Notes under the pieces: generated by a model
What the model was told of the DNA's origin: nothing
Databases searched by the model: none
What the model saw: only the letters and a program-made list of their open reading frames with translations
Assembly (NCBI GenBank): GCA_963204965.1
Contig: CAUJKA010000222.1
Span: forward strand, 1-34,946
Reading direction: 5' to 3'
DNA length: 34,946 bases
Origin: Planctomycetota bacterium
GTDB lineage: Bacteria > Planctomycetota > Planctomycetia > Pirellulales > Pirellulaceae
Part shown: piece after piece, positions 24,891 to 32,114 of the stretch
Layout of the letters: every line of letters begins with the position of its first letter
How positions within the stretch are numbered: position 1 is the first letter of the stretch
Made by a program: the position numbers and the translations under genes

Positions 24891-25460
24891 CTAGATCACT
24901 TCTCCGTAATTGCGAAGCTCGTTCGAAGTCAGCACCAATCCCTGTTGCGTTAAGCAATTAAGATATTCATCAACGCTCTTAGGTGGATTGCGAAGGTTAG
25001 CCCTTTGGCGTTTGGCAGCTGCACAAACAAGATTCGGAGCAAGGCCCATTTGTGACAATACGAACTCGTCAGGATGAAGTGCTTCTATCCCATACGGTTC
25101 AAGGGCGCTCTTGGGAAAATCCTTTATGTTGAAGGTGACTATGGAATCGGCGCCGCAACGAATTGCCGCTGCCAACACATGCCGATCGTCCTTGTCAGGC
25201 AACGACAGAGAGGGTATCAGCGATTCATATCCTGTCACCAAACAGTCGAGCACATTGGCATCCATGAGTTGCCTTGTTCGGTCGAGTTGGCGTGCCTCGA
25301 GGTCAGGGCGATCCTTGAGCACGTTGCGAATCCACTCGTCGTGAATCATGTCGGTCCAACGAGCTCGAAACAGATTCGTGATCGCTAGATGCATGAGAAA
25401 GTCGCGGAGCGCTGCCGGGTACAGTACGCAGGCATCGTAGACCACGGTGAACTGCGTCAC
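24891..25460 (-). CDS. PIN-domain protein, probable toxin of a toxin-antitoxin pair
   Basis: The 189-residue protein starts at a GTG two bases after the stop of its partner. It begins VVYDACVLYPAALRDFL with the first conserved Asp of the PIN nuclease fold. It continues with WTDMIHDEWIRNVLKD (conserved Glu) and SLPDKDDRHVLAAAIRCGAD, the acidic pair of the active site, and VTFNIKDFP with the last Asp. This matches the PIN_3 (VapC-like) group of RNases. The C-terminal 50 residues are an extra helical region. Expected role: Mg-dependent RNA cleavage held in check by the HTH partner. The target is unknown. Confidence 0.87.
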   Translation of the reverse strand: MTQFTVVYDACVLYPAALRDFLMHLAITNLFRARWTDMIHDEWIRNVLKDRPDLEARQLDRTRQLMDANVLDCLVTGYESLIPSLSLPDKDDRHVLAAAIRCGADSIVTFNIKDFPKSALEPYGIEALHPDEFVLSQMGLAPNLVCAAAKRQRANLRNPPKSVDEYLNCLTQQGLVLTSNELRNYGEVI

Positions 25461-25462
25461 GA

Positions 25463-25936
25463 TTAGTATCCCAAGCCCAGCCTTTGTGCCTCCGCGGACA
25501 GTTCATCGAGCGACTCAAGTCGCTTACGATCCATCGAACGTTTGTATTCCATCAAATCTCTGAACAACACTCGGCGATGTGTTCCAACTTTCCGGAAAGG
25601 GATATTTCCCTTTTCAAGTTGCTCCACAATGAAAGGTCTTGAGACTCCCAGCAATTCTGCCGCTTGCTGAGTCGTTAATTCCGCATGCACGGGGATCAGC
25701 GTGACCGCGTTTCCTTTCGCCATTTCGTTTAGTATGTCCCCAAGCAGCTTAAATGCGGCTGCTGGCACGGACACCACCGTCTCATCTCCGCCTTGTGTGC
25801 TGACCCGCAAACTCAGTGGCGAGTCTGACTTGCTGGAAACGATTCTGGCAATGCTTCTGCTCGAAGCTATTGCAAGCTCCTCGTCGTCGCGACTTGGGGA
25901 TACTGCGTCTGGGAAATCGTTCAGAGTAGTGCTCAT
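25463..25936 (-). CDS. Excisionase-family HTH protein, probable antitoxin
   Basis: The 157-residue protein has an ideal GGAGGT ribosome-binding site. The N-terminal half is polar, with a short hydrophobic stretch (ETVVSVPAAAFKLLGDIL). Residues about 88-138 hold a MerR/excisionase-type helix-turn-helix: LTTQQAAELLGVSRPFIVEQ, then a wing, IPFRKVGTHRRVLFRDLMEY. This layout is common for antitoxins paired with PIN_3 toxins. The two genes are almost contiguous, implying coupled translation, and the HTH protein likely binds its own promoter. Confidence 0.87.
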   Translation of the reverse strand: MSTTLNDFPDAVSPSRDDEELAIASSRSIARIVSSKSDSPLSLRVSTQGGDETVVSVPAAAFKLLGDILNEMAKGNAVTLIPVHAELTTQQAAELLGVSRPFIVEQLEKGNIPFRKVGTHRRVLFRDLMEYKRSMDRKRLESLDELSAEAQRLGLGY

Positions 25937-26400
25937 TTTGTTTTTACCTCCACACCAACTCTATCGTCCATTCGCAGCAAAAGCAATAAACGAAACAAAC
26001 GAAAGACCGCTTTTCCGCTCTCTGATGTTACCTGTGATCGACAAATCCGGCCCCAGAAATGCCACAATACAGCAGTTTCAGTAACAGGTTCCGACCGCAA
26101 AGTTTGAATACATCTGCTTTCGCACATCGCAAAAGTATCCGGAAAACACCTGCATGGGTGGTTTTTGGGCGGGTTCTGTTAACCGCTCTGTCGCGTGCGC
26201 CAGCTAAAATTTGATTTTTTAGACATAGGGGTTTACTTCGGTCCCCGAGAGAAACCGTTACGAACTGTGTCGTGTTTGATTGAAGGTTTGTTTTTTAGTG
26301 GGCTTTGCCCGAGATTTTGGTTATGTCATGCGTCTACGTTGTGCAATTGTATTGAATAGCCGTGATGCCTATGAGGAAATGTGTTCTTCTATCTGTAGGG
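25937..26400. other. Gap of 464 bases upstream of the toxin-antitoxin pair
   Basis: The base composition is A+T-rich in the right half. No convincing ORF with a ribosome-binding site was found. AACACC and GGTGGTTTTT near 26143-26166 could form a weak hairpin with a bulge. It should contain the promoter of the toxin-antitoxin pair, transcribed leftward. Confidence 0.4.
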
Positions 26401-26814
26401 TTACACGCAAACTGAGTCCTTAAACTCGGATCTCTGAACTACGCGATCAAGTAACTCAAACTGCTTGTTCATTGTCAGAGCAAGTACGACATGAAAAGTG
26501 AGAGTCTTACGATCTTCGAAGTTAAGCGAATCGCGTTGCAAAACATTCAAGAGCTCTTCGTTTCGTCCATTCCATATCAAGCCAGTACAAAACTCTCCGA
26601 GAGCGCTATCGCTCACAGGCAGGTCTAAATTGACAAATCCTGCTGCAATAGCCAAATTGCTTTTGCTTATCAGTGGCGAGTCTGTCTTGATTTCATCCAG
26701 CAGCTTACGAATTTCCTGAACAACCAATTCGCTCGTTCTGAATTTTGGTGCATGGTGAATCGGATCATCAAGAAGAAGGAACGAGAGTAAAAAGAGAGTT
26801 GACTTGACTAGCAC
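26401..26814 (-). CDS. Small protein with signal-like N-terminus, unknown function
   Basis: The 137-residue protein starts at a GTG with AAGGAG eight bases upstream, which supports it as a real gene. The N-terminus (KSTLFLLSFLLLDDP) looks like a short signal peptide. The rest is helical, with an NLAIAAGFVNLDLPVSD segment and a KTLTFHVVLALTMNKQFELL segment resembling a helical-repeat fold. No motif was recognised. It is on the same strand as the gene cluster to the right and may be its last member. Confidence 0.6.
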   Translation of the reverse strand: MLVKSTLFLLSFLLLDDPIHHAPKFRTSELVVQEIRKLLDEIKTDSPLISKSNLAIAAGFVNLDLPVSDSALGEFCTGLIWNGRNEELLNVLQRDSLNFEDRKTLTFHVVLALTMNKQFELLDRVVQRSEFKDSVCV

Positions 26815-26842
26815 TGATGCAACTCCTTGCGGTTGATGGTGG

Positions 26843-27094
26843 CTAACAAGAGCTTAGCAAGTAAGGCTTACCCAAGAGTTCAGCAGAGACGCCAGCGTTC
26901 TTCATGCGTTCAATAATGGACCAAGTTGGTAAGGTCCAGGATGCCCAGAGCTTTGAACTGGGGTAGGTGCTGGCTAATCGTTGCGTGCCTCCATTTCGAA
27001 CGTAGTTTAGCTTGGGTGGCCACAAGGGGCTGTCAAAATCCCATCGCCTCGTTAATTCGAGTACCGAAAGGTGACCACTTGACAGATCGTTCAA
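26843..27094 (-). CDS. Small ORF, possibly the displaced 3' part of the ORF before it
   Basis: The frame encodes 83 residues from a TTG at 27094, with no ribosome-binding site. It is already coding-like upstream of the TTG (IDPQRDALNDLSSGHLSVLE), back to a TGA a few codons earlier. In the neighbouring frame just upstream there is also coding-like sequence (KHFEKSSELTIESI). This suggests a frameshift rather than an intact start. The product (LELTRRWDFDSPLWPPKLNY, then TLPTWSIIERMKNAG) is not recognised. Confidence 0.35.
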   Translation of the reverse strand: MNDLSSGHLSVLELTRRWDFDSPLWPPKLNYVRNGGTQRLASTYPSSKLWASWTLPTWSIIERMKNAGVSAELLGKPYLLSSC

Positions 27095-27149
27095 CGCGTC
27101 TCGCTGCGGATCGATTCAATCGTCAGTTCGGAACTTTTCTCAAAGTGTT

Positions 27150-27332
27150 TTAGATCCCTGTCCAAATTGCACCTAGGGCTTCGTCTGTCTTCGCCAAGTG
27201 GTGTAACAGCAACCAAGCTAAATCAGAATCCGTATGGATATAGGCAACTGCTGCCCAATCAATGTCAGGAGTCGTAAATTTGCCCTTGCCGCCAAATTGC
27301 TTTGCTGTGTCCCAGCACGTTTCTTTTATCAC
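27150..27332 (-). CDS. Small protein of 60 residues, unknown function, possibly truncated
   Basis: It starts at a GTG 12 bases after the stop of the beta-helix gene. An AGGAG nine bases upstream overlaps that gene's stop codon, so translation is probably coupled. The sequence (DTAKQFGGKGKFTTPDIDWA, then YIHTDSDLAWLLLHHLA) has a soluble mixed character and no recognised motif. It may be a complete small protein. It may also be the N-terminal part of a longer gene broken before 27094. Confidence 0.5.
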   Translation of the reverse strand: MIKETCWDTAKQFGGKGKFTTPDIDWAAVAYIHTDSDLAWLLLHHLAKTDEALGAIWTGI

Positions 27333-27344
27333 GTCGCGTTTCTC

Positions 27345-28538
27345 CTAATCTTTTTTGAAGAACTTGCTGGGTGGCTTTAACTTGGGTCCGGTAGACGAAT
27401 CTGTTGCCTTTGCAGTACTTCCTTCTTCAACCGGCACTTGAGCTGTGCCTTGTTCAATGGATTCACTGGCAACTTGCGAATTAGCTTTCGCCTCAACCTG
27501 ATTGTCCTCCTTTGATGGCGGTTGCTCTTCTGGCAATACGTTTGCGGCCTGAACTTTGAACAGCGGTGATGAGGGCCTAACAGGAAACGAAGTTCTTAGA
27601 GCGCTATTTGCAATCGGTGAAGAACCGTGGCTCTCTGCAACAGGGATAAATACACGGGGCTGTGGGCTTTCTGTTTTCTGCGGAACAACAAATGGCGACG
27701 TGGCTACGGGGCCAGCGACACTCGGTGTAGGAGCTGCTGATTCAGGAGCATTGCTTTTAGGTTGTGCAGCTGGTTCCACTAACTCTGCTGTAATCAATAC
27801 ATCGCCTGGATTGGGGCTGTTATTTAATGTGTTCCAGTCGGCAGGTTCCCATAAGAGGCCATTTGAGTTCTTGGAAGTCGCATGGCTGTCACCAACTTGC
27901 CCGTTTAAGATAAACCATCTTTTACAAAATGCAGTCTTGATCAAAATTCGTCCGAGAAGCAGAGTATCTCGGCGCATTTTCTCTACGCGCAGCGTAATCT
28001 CACATGGTCCCTGCGGTAAAGTCGAGGGGGATATGGCAATACCAGAAACCTCAGACGTTAACTTACAAGGAGCAGCCGCGGAGATTCTTAGCCTGAACTC
28101 GTTTTCGTGCATCGGCGCTAAATGCCCCAGGTAAAGCGTTTTGGGGTAGCGCCAAGTTCCATTTTCTACAGCAAGTCCTGAAATGCCGCCACGTACTTCG
28201 ACATCGTCGAATTCTACATGTGACTCTTTAGCAATTTGAATAGCCGTGTCAGTGAGGTCGTCTTTACTAGGCGTATCATCGGTGACTTCGACGCGCAAGT
28301 TGCGAATCTCAACTTGGACCTTGCCTTCAATAACTAGAACTGGTCCACGGAGCGCCCATAGCGTTGCACGCTGACCATCAATTGTTATCGGCTTGCGAAT
28401 GTAAATGGGTCCTGGATATTCTCCTGGCATTAGCTCCAATACGTGGTTCGCGTGAGTGGCGTCCACTTGGGCTTGCAAATGATCTCGGATTTGTTGGTTA
28501 GAGATATACATGTTGCTACTATTGTTCAATTCAACCAC
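27345..28538 (-). CDS. Beta-helix-like protein with a long disordered tail
   Basis: The protein is 397 residues from a GTG at 28538 with AGGGGG just upstream. An ATG at 28511 is the alternative. Residues about 10-140 show short strands typical of a right-handed parallel beta-helix: VLELMPGEYPGPIYIRKPI, TIDGQRATLWAL, GPVLVIEGKVQVEIRNLRV and HVEFDDVEVRGGISGLAVEN. A second beta-rich region follows to about residue 245. The last 150 residues are Pro/Ser/Ala/Glu-rich and end with a basic KFFKKD. No signal peptide is present, so it is probably cytoplasmic. It sits 124 bases after the VirD4-like gene, and its role in the cluster is unknown. Confidence 0.7.
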   Translation of the reverse strand: MVELNNSSNMYISNQQIRDHLQAQVDATHANHVLELMPGEYPGPIYIRKPITIDGQRATLWALRGPVLVIEGKVQVEIRNLRVEVTDDTPSKDDLTDTAIQIAKESHVEFDDVEVRGGISGLAVENGTWRYPKTLYLGHLAPMHENEFRLRISAAAPCKLTSEVSGIAISPSTLPQGPCEITLRVEKMRRDTLLLGRILIKTAFCKRWFILNGQVGDSHATSKNSNGLLWEPADWNTLNNSPNPGDVLITAELVEPAAQPKSNAPESAAPTPSVAGPVATSPFVVPQKTESPQPRVFIPVAESHGSSPIANSALRTSFPVRPSSPLFKVQAANVLPEEQPPSKEDNQVEAKANSQVASESIEQGTAQVPVEEGSTAKATDSSTGPKLKPPSKFFKKD

Positions 28539-28539
28539 T

Positions 28540-28648
28540 CGCCCCCTTTTTTATTCCGTGTCAAAAGTCGGTTTGCGTAATCGGGCGGCTCGGTCGCAAT
28601 TGAAGCTTGCCTTGGGTCAACTCTTTGTGAAAATTCGTAATGGGGGCG
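28540..28648 (-). promoter_or_regulatory. Possible long-range hairpin covering the beta-helix gene start
   Basis: On the transcribed (minus) strand, CGCCCCC (28648-28642) can pair with GGGGGCG (28546-28540). The latter is part of the AGGGGGCG that acts as ribosome-binding site for the GTG at 28538. The two are about 95 bases apart, in the gap after the VirD4-like gene. Pairing would hide the start. This is a prediction from complementarity only. Confidence 0.3.
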
Positions 28649-28662
28649 GTAATCGAACATAG

Positions 28663-30330
28663 TTATCTGTAATTCTTCAAAACAAAACCTAAGTCTTGCT
28701 CCTGCAGGCTTTTCACAGAAACAAATCCAGGATCATTACTATCCCTGACTCGGAGAATGAGCGCCTTATCTACCTTAAGCCTGTGAACAACCGACTTTCC
28801 AGCTGACGAATACTCTACTGTGTATCCACTTAGCCCCTCGCCGTCGTCAAAGTTGGGGAGATGCGCAATCTCTGAAGCAAGAACAACATCAGTCTCTCGT
28901 GTCTGAGTTGATGTTGAAACGCTGTGATTGCTATTGAGGCCTAGACCCTGCGACAATCCTTTACTACGTTGAGAGCTATCACTAGTACTCCAACTGTTTG
29001 GCCCGACACTGCTACCCGCAACTCCCGACGTGATCGTAGTGCCCTCCTGGATCTGGTTTCCGAAGTTAGTAGATGTGCCACTCGAAGCGGAAAATGAGAA
29101 ATGCGTTTCTCGTATTTCTGCTTTACCGATACACTTGGAAGCCCACTCCGCAGATTCTCCGGATAGCCGCAAGAAAAGCTTATGGGCACAGCTGGCAGTT
29201 AATTCGTGAGCAAAATCCTCACCAAATGCCCCCTTAAGTCCACCATAATCCTGGAATCCTATTACGGCACAAACGCCACGAGACCTTCCTTTGTTGATTA
29301 AGTCTCCAAGACCTGGCACTTTCCCCAACTCGCGAAGTTCGTCAAGGAAAAGCCAAGTTCGGTTCATGGCTCTCCATTGGCTGTCGTCTGTATGATCTAA
29401 AACCTGTTCCGAGACTCTTTTCAGCAAGAGCTGATTAATAACTCCCAGTGATTCAGAGAATGTTTGATTGGCACCAAGCAAAATGATAGTGTTCTTAGAA
29501 TCAATGAATTCTTTAATTGAGACTTGTCGTTTTCGTCTGCGCGCTACACGCCAACGAGCCGCGATTGCAGCATACTGAAACAAATGTGAAGTAAGTTCCG
29601 CAAACACATTGTTACCTGTTTCTCCGCCACCCAAAACCCCTAGTGCCATTGTCAAGTATGGATCCCATTCGTCACTAGTCAGAAATTTTTTGAGGATCTC
29701 TAAGTTGAGACATGTTTGAATTAGATCTGCGAGATCCCATTCTCCAGGATTTAACTTCATGTGCTTTACGATGACAGCGGTCAAGACGGTTGCTGCGGCT
29801 TTTGGGAAAAACGGCTGAGAGTGATTGTCCTTACAGGGTATGATAGTTTTGGCAAGTTGAAAAGCTTCTGCGGAGGATTGATAATCTGAAGCGATATCCC
29901 ATGCATGACAACGTTCATCAAAGGGATTTAGTATTCTGATGTCAGAAGCATTAACTCCAATACCTCTTAATGTGCAGAAAAATTCCTGTTTAGGATCATA
30001 GAAAATTGCGCGATCATTACCGGGCAGTTTGGGTTGGTCCGTACCAAATACCGATTGAGCCAAGATTTTGAAACATAGCGTCTTACCTGAACCTGGAACT
30101 CCAGCAACCATAAAATGGAGATTTGCACGATTCAGTCTCCTAGGCATGCCGCCCCAATTAATAAGGGGCGTTCCCTCTGAATCAAATCGATGTGCATAAA
30201 AGCTAGGAAGTGACTTGGCTAATTCTGGGCCACGCTGGGTAACTTGAGCAGCATTGGGCTGAAGAGACTTGATTAATTCGCTTGATGAACTCTGGCGTAG
30301 CTCGTTGCCCCGAGTATGATTTACATCCAT
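28663..30330 (-). CDS. VirD4/TraD-like P-loop ATPase (type IV coupling protein family)
   Basis: The protein is 555 residues. The Walker A motif is at residues 77-84 (GVPGSGKT) and the Walker B around Asp330-Glu331 (TWLFLDELRELGKVPGLGDL). These are followed by KGRSRGVCAVIGFQDYGGLK, a strong TraD/TraG/VirD4 signature in which the ATPase motor is next to the conserved Q loop. The C-terminal part has a Ser/Thr/Gly-rich linker and TRETDVVLASEIAHLP, as in coupling proteins of integrative elements. Unlike classical VirD4, no N-terminal membrane helices are present. In conjugation these hexamers pump DNA. Here no relaxase or mating-pair genes are visible, and the neighbours are a kinase, a phosphatase and a possible toxin. 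A membrane partner may be the two-helix protein upstream. Confidence 0.88.
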   Translation of the reverse strand: MDVNHTRGNELRQSSSSELIKSLQPNAAQVTQRGPELAKSLPSFYAHRFDSEGTPLINWGGMPRRLNRANLHFMVAGVPGSGKTLCFKILAQSVFGTDQPKLPGNDRAIFYDPKQEFFCTLRGIGVNASDIRILNPFDERCHAWDIASDYQSSAEAFQLAKTIIPCKDNHSQPFFPKAAATVLTAVIVKHMKLNPGEWDLADLIQTCLNLEILKKFLTSDEWDPYLTMALGVLGGGETGNNVFAELTSHLFQYAAIAARWRVARRRKRQVSIKEFIDSKNTIILLGANQTFSESLGVINQLLLKRVSEQVLDHTDDSQWRAMNRTWLFLDELRELGKVPGLGDLINKGRSRGVCAVIGFQDYGGLKGAFGEDFAHELTASCAHKLFLRLSGESAEWASKCIGKAEIRETHFSFSASSGTSTNFGNQIQEGTTITSGVAGSSVGPNSWSTSDSSQRSKGLSQGLGLNSNHSVSTSTQTRETDVVLASEIAHLPNFDDGEGLSGYTVEYSSAGKSVVHRLKVDKALILRVRDSNDPGFVSVKSLQEQDLGFVLKNYR

Positions 30331-30399
30331 TTGTTTTGCCAGTTTGTTCGTAAGTTAATCTGCAAGGGGAAAAGGAGTAATGTGTATCGCAGATTGGAA

Positions 30400-31353
30400 T
30401 CATATCTCGGTCATAGCCTTTGCCTGCCTTAGAGTGCTAAGAAATCGTTCTACATATGCTAAATGCCCTTTAGATCTCTGCAAGAATGCTCCTAGTTCTT
30501 CTTCCAAACCGATACACGGCTCCAAAAAACCGGCTGAAGGAATTTTTGACATATAGTGGTTGAATCGTAGGCTCGCATTACGGCGGGGATTAAGATAAGT
30601 TTCCTCAAAGGACTTCCATACAATTTCGTTAAATAATAAGGCGCAAAAGAAGATACAAACGATCGCAAGAAAGATTAGCAATATGGCTTGGAGCATTTTG
30701 TTTTCAATTGCAGAAAATAGGAGTGTTGGCGCAAAACAACGCGATCCACTCCGGGTAAAACCTTCCGCAAACGCCTGAATCATGCTCAAAAAGGTCGTAA
30801 GAGCATTCCTCAGCATAATGAGCAGCATCCATGCAGCTGTTGTAGCAATTCCGCGCATACGATATGTCTTAAACAGTACTCTATTTGCGTATTCAACGAC
30901 TACAGCTTTGTTTGATACTCGATTCTCAAAGGTGTTGGGATTTCGGATTCTTGCAGCGTCATAGCTAGTGGCAATGTTTAGTACGTTACCATCGATTGTG
31001 AAAACCAAGTAGAAGTACCCGATTTCATCAGCGATTCGTTTGGCAATGCAAAGTGCGGTGCCACTTAGTTTTCCCACCAGAATTGAGTTTCCGTATAACT
31101 CAGCTTGCCGCTGTAGTAGAATCTGAATAATGAAGGTTTTAAATGCTTCCTTATCTCCTTGGCGATTTGCTGGAATCTGAATGCTAACGAACTCTAGTTC
31201 ATATCCTGGATCTGAGAGTTGTGGGAAGGACGGTATTTTACTAAGTGACCAATTTTGAGAGCTGCTCCACTGCCGAGCCATGACGTACCAATCAGCGAAT
31301 TCAAGCTCCCTGCGGCCTAGTCCGTTCTTTATTTGAGAGTTAAGTGTCATCAC
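30400..31353 (-). CDS. Two-helix membrane protein of unknown function
   Basis: The protein is 317 residues from a GTG, with an ATG as the next codon. The N-terminal 165 residues form a soluble domain, perhaps alpha/beta (YELEFVSIQIPANRQ, ALCIAKRIADEIGYFYLVFT). Two hydrophobic segments follow (TAAWMLLIMLRNALTTFL and MLQAILLIFLAIVCIFFCAL). A C-terminal cytoplasmic helical tail (EEELGAFLQRSKGHLAYVER) ends the protein. No family was recognised. It is 69 bases upstream of the VirD4-like ATPase, which itself lacks membrane anchors, so it could serve as the ATPase's membrane partner. That is inference from order only. Confidence 0.7.
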   Translation of the reverse strand: MMTLNSQIKNGLGRRELEFADWYVMARQWSSSQNWSLSKIPSFPQLSDPGYELEFVSIQIPANRQGDKEAFKTFIIQILLQRQAELYGNSILVGKLSGTALCIAKRIADEIGYFYLVFTIDGNVLNIATSYDAARIRNPNTFENRVSNKAVVVEYANRVLFKTYRMRGIATTAAWMLLIMLRNALTTFLSMIQAFAEGFTRSGSRCFAPTLLFSAIENKMLQAILLIFLAIVCIFFCALLFNEIVWKSFEETYLNPRRNASLRFNHYMSKIPSAGFLEPCIGLEEELGAFLQRSKGHLAYVERFLSTLRQAKAMTEI

Positions 31354-31421
31354 TTGAGCAATTGAGTTTAAGCGGTTGCTTGAAGGTCGAAGAAGGTCTA
31401 AGAGGTTCCTGTCACTAGAAA

Positions 31422-32108
31422 CTACATTCGTAGTTTTACTTCATTTGAAATTTGAATGTTGCTTTCTGCTAATCGTCGTTCAGAATCTGCTCGAATTACA
31501 TCGTCAATTGTTGGTGTCGAACATCGGGAAGCCGAGTCTTTTTGAGTTTGACTATCCGTAGCAACCAATGAATCAGTCTGCAGGGGGGTTGATGCTAATT
31601 TTGTAAAAGCGCCAGATATCCTATCTGGATAGGCCACAAAGAACTGTTCCCCACCCCCTGAGTAAAGAAGTCCGCTCGGGTTAAAGCTGTTTTCGGTTGG
31701 TTCGCCAACGTTTCTTGCAATGCTCTTTAGTACAGATATTTCACGATTAGCTGTGAATATCTCTAGATTGCGATTGCTCTCAACGTCAACCGCGCAGTCT
31801 TGTAGGGCAATTTCGTCAATTGGGGTATTTGGAGATGTGTAAAAATTTCCATCTCCTTTTTGGTTCGGAAGTTCGTACCTTTTTAAGACATCTCCTGGTT
31901 GTAGAATAACGACTTCAACGTCTTTTTGAAAATCAGTGCCATTTATAAAATTCTGAACATCTTCTGGCCTAGCTTTTGCGTAATCTTGAAGATAGTGCAT
32001 TGCAGTTTCGTATCGCTGACGTTGATCGGGGTTCTGAAGTATCTCGTTGAGTCGAACCTGAGTAAGTCTATCTATGTTGTCCACAATTCGCTCCAGTATG
32101 TCTGTCAC
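31422..32108 (-). CDS. Protein with TNT-like (NAD glycohydrolase fold) motifs, candidate effector
   Basis: The 228-residue protein starts at a GTG six bases after the kinase stop, so it is in the same transcript. Residues 1-60 are helical. Residues about 70-165 match the layout of the tuberculosis necrotizing toxin (TNT) domain: PGDVLKRYELP (Arg77 in the xRYG-like motif), GNFYTSPNTPIDEIAL (family GxFxSPxGTPxxxRAL), and a closing YSGGGEQFFV (Gln155 in GGGxQ). The Arg and Gln correspond to residues important in TNT, but the central His of active enzymes is not evident between them. Known TNT domains destroy NAD+. Activity here is uncertain. It has no signal peptide. The C-terminal 50 residues are polar. 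Assignment is from motifs only. Confidence 0.5.
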   Translation of the reverse strand: MTDILERIVDNIDRLTQVRLNEILQNPDQRQRYETAMHYLQDYAKARPEDVQNFINGTDFQKDVEVVILQPGDVLKRYELPNQKGDGNFYTSPNTPIDEIALQDCAVDVESNRNLEIFTANREISVLKSIARNVGEPTENSFNPSGLLYSGGGEQFFVAYPDRISGAFTKLASTPLQTDSLVATDSQTQKDSASRCSTPTIDDVIRADSERRLAESNIQISNEVKLRM

Positions 32109-32114
32109 TTAGCA

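Noticed and set aside
27556..28134. 192-residue plus-strand frame
   Set aside because: It is antisense to the low-complexity tail and beta region of the gene at 27345-28538, with no ribosome-binding site or motif.
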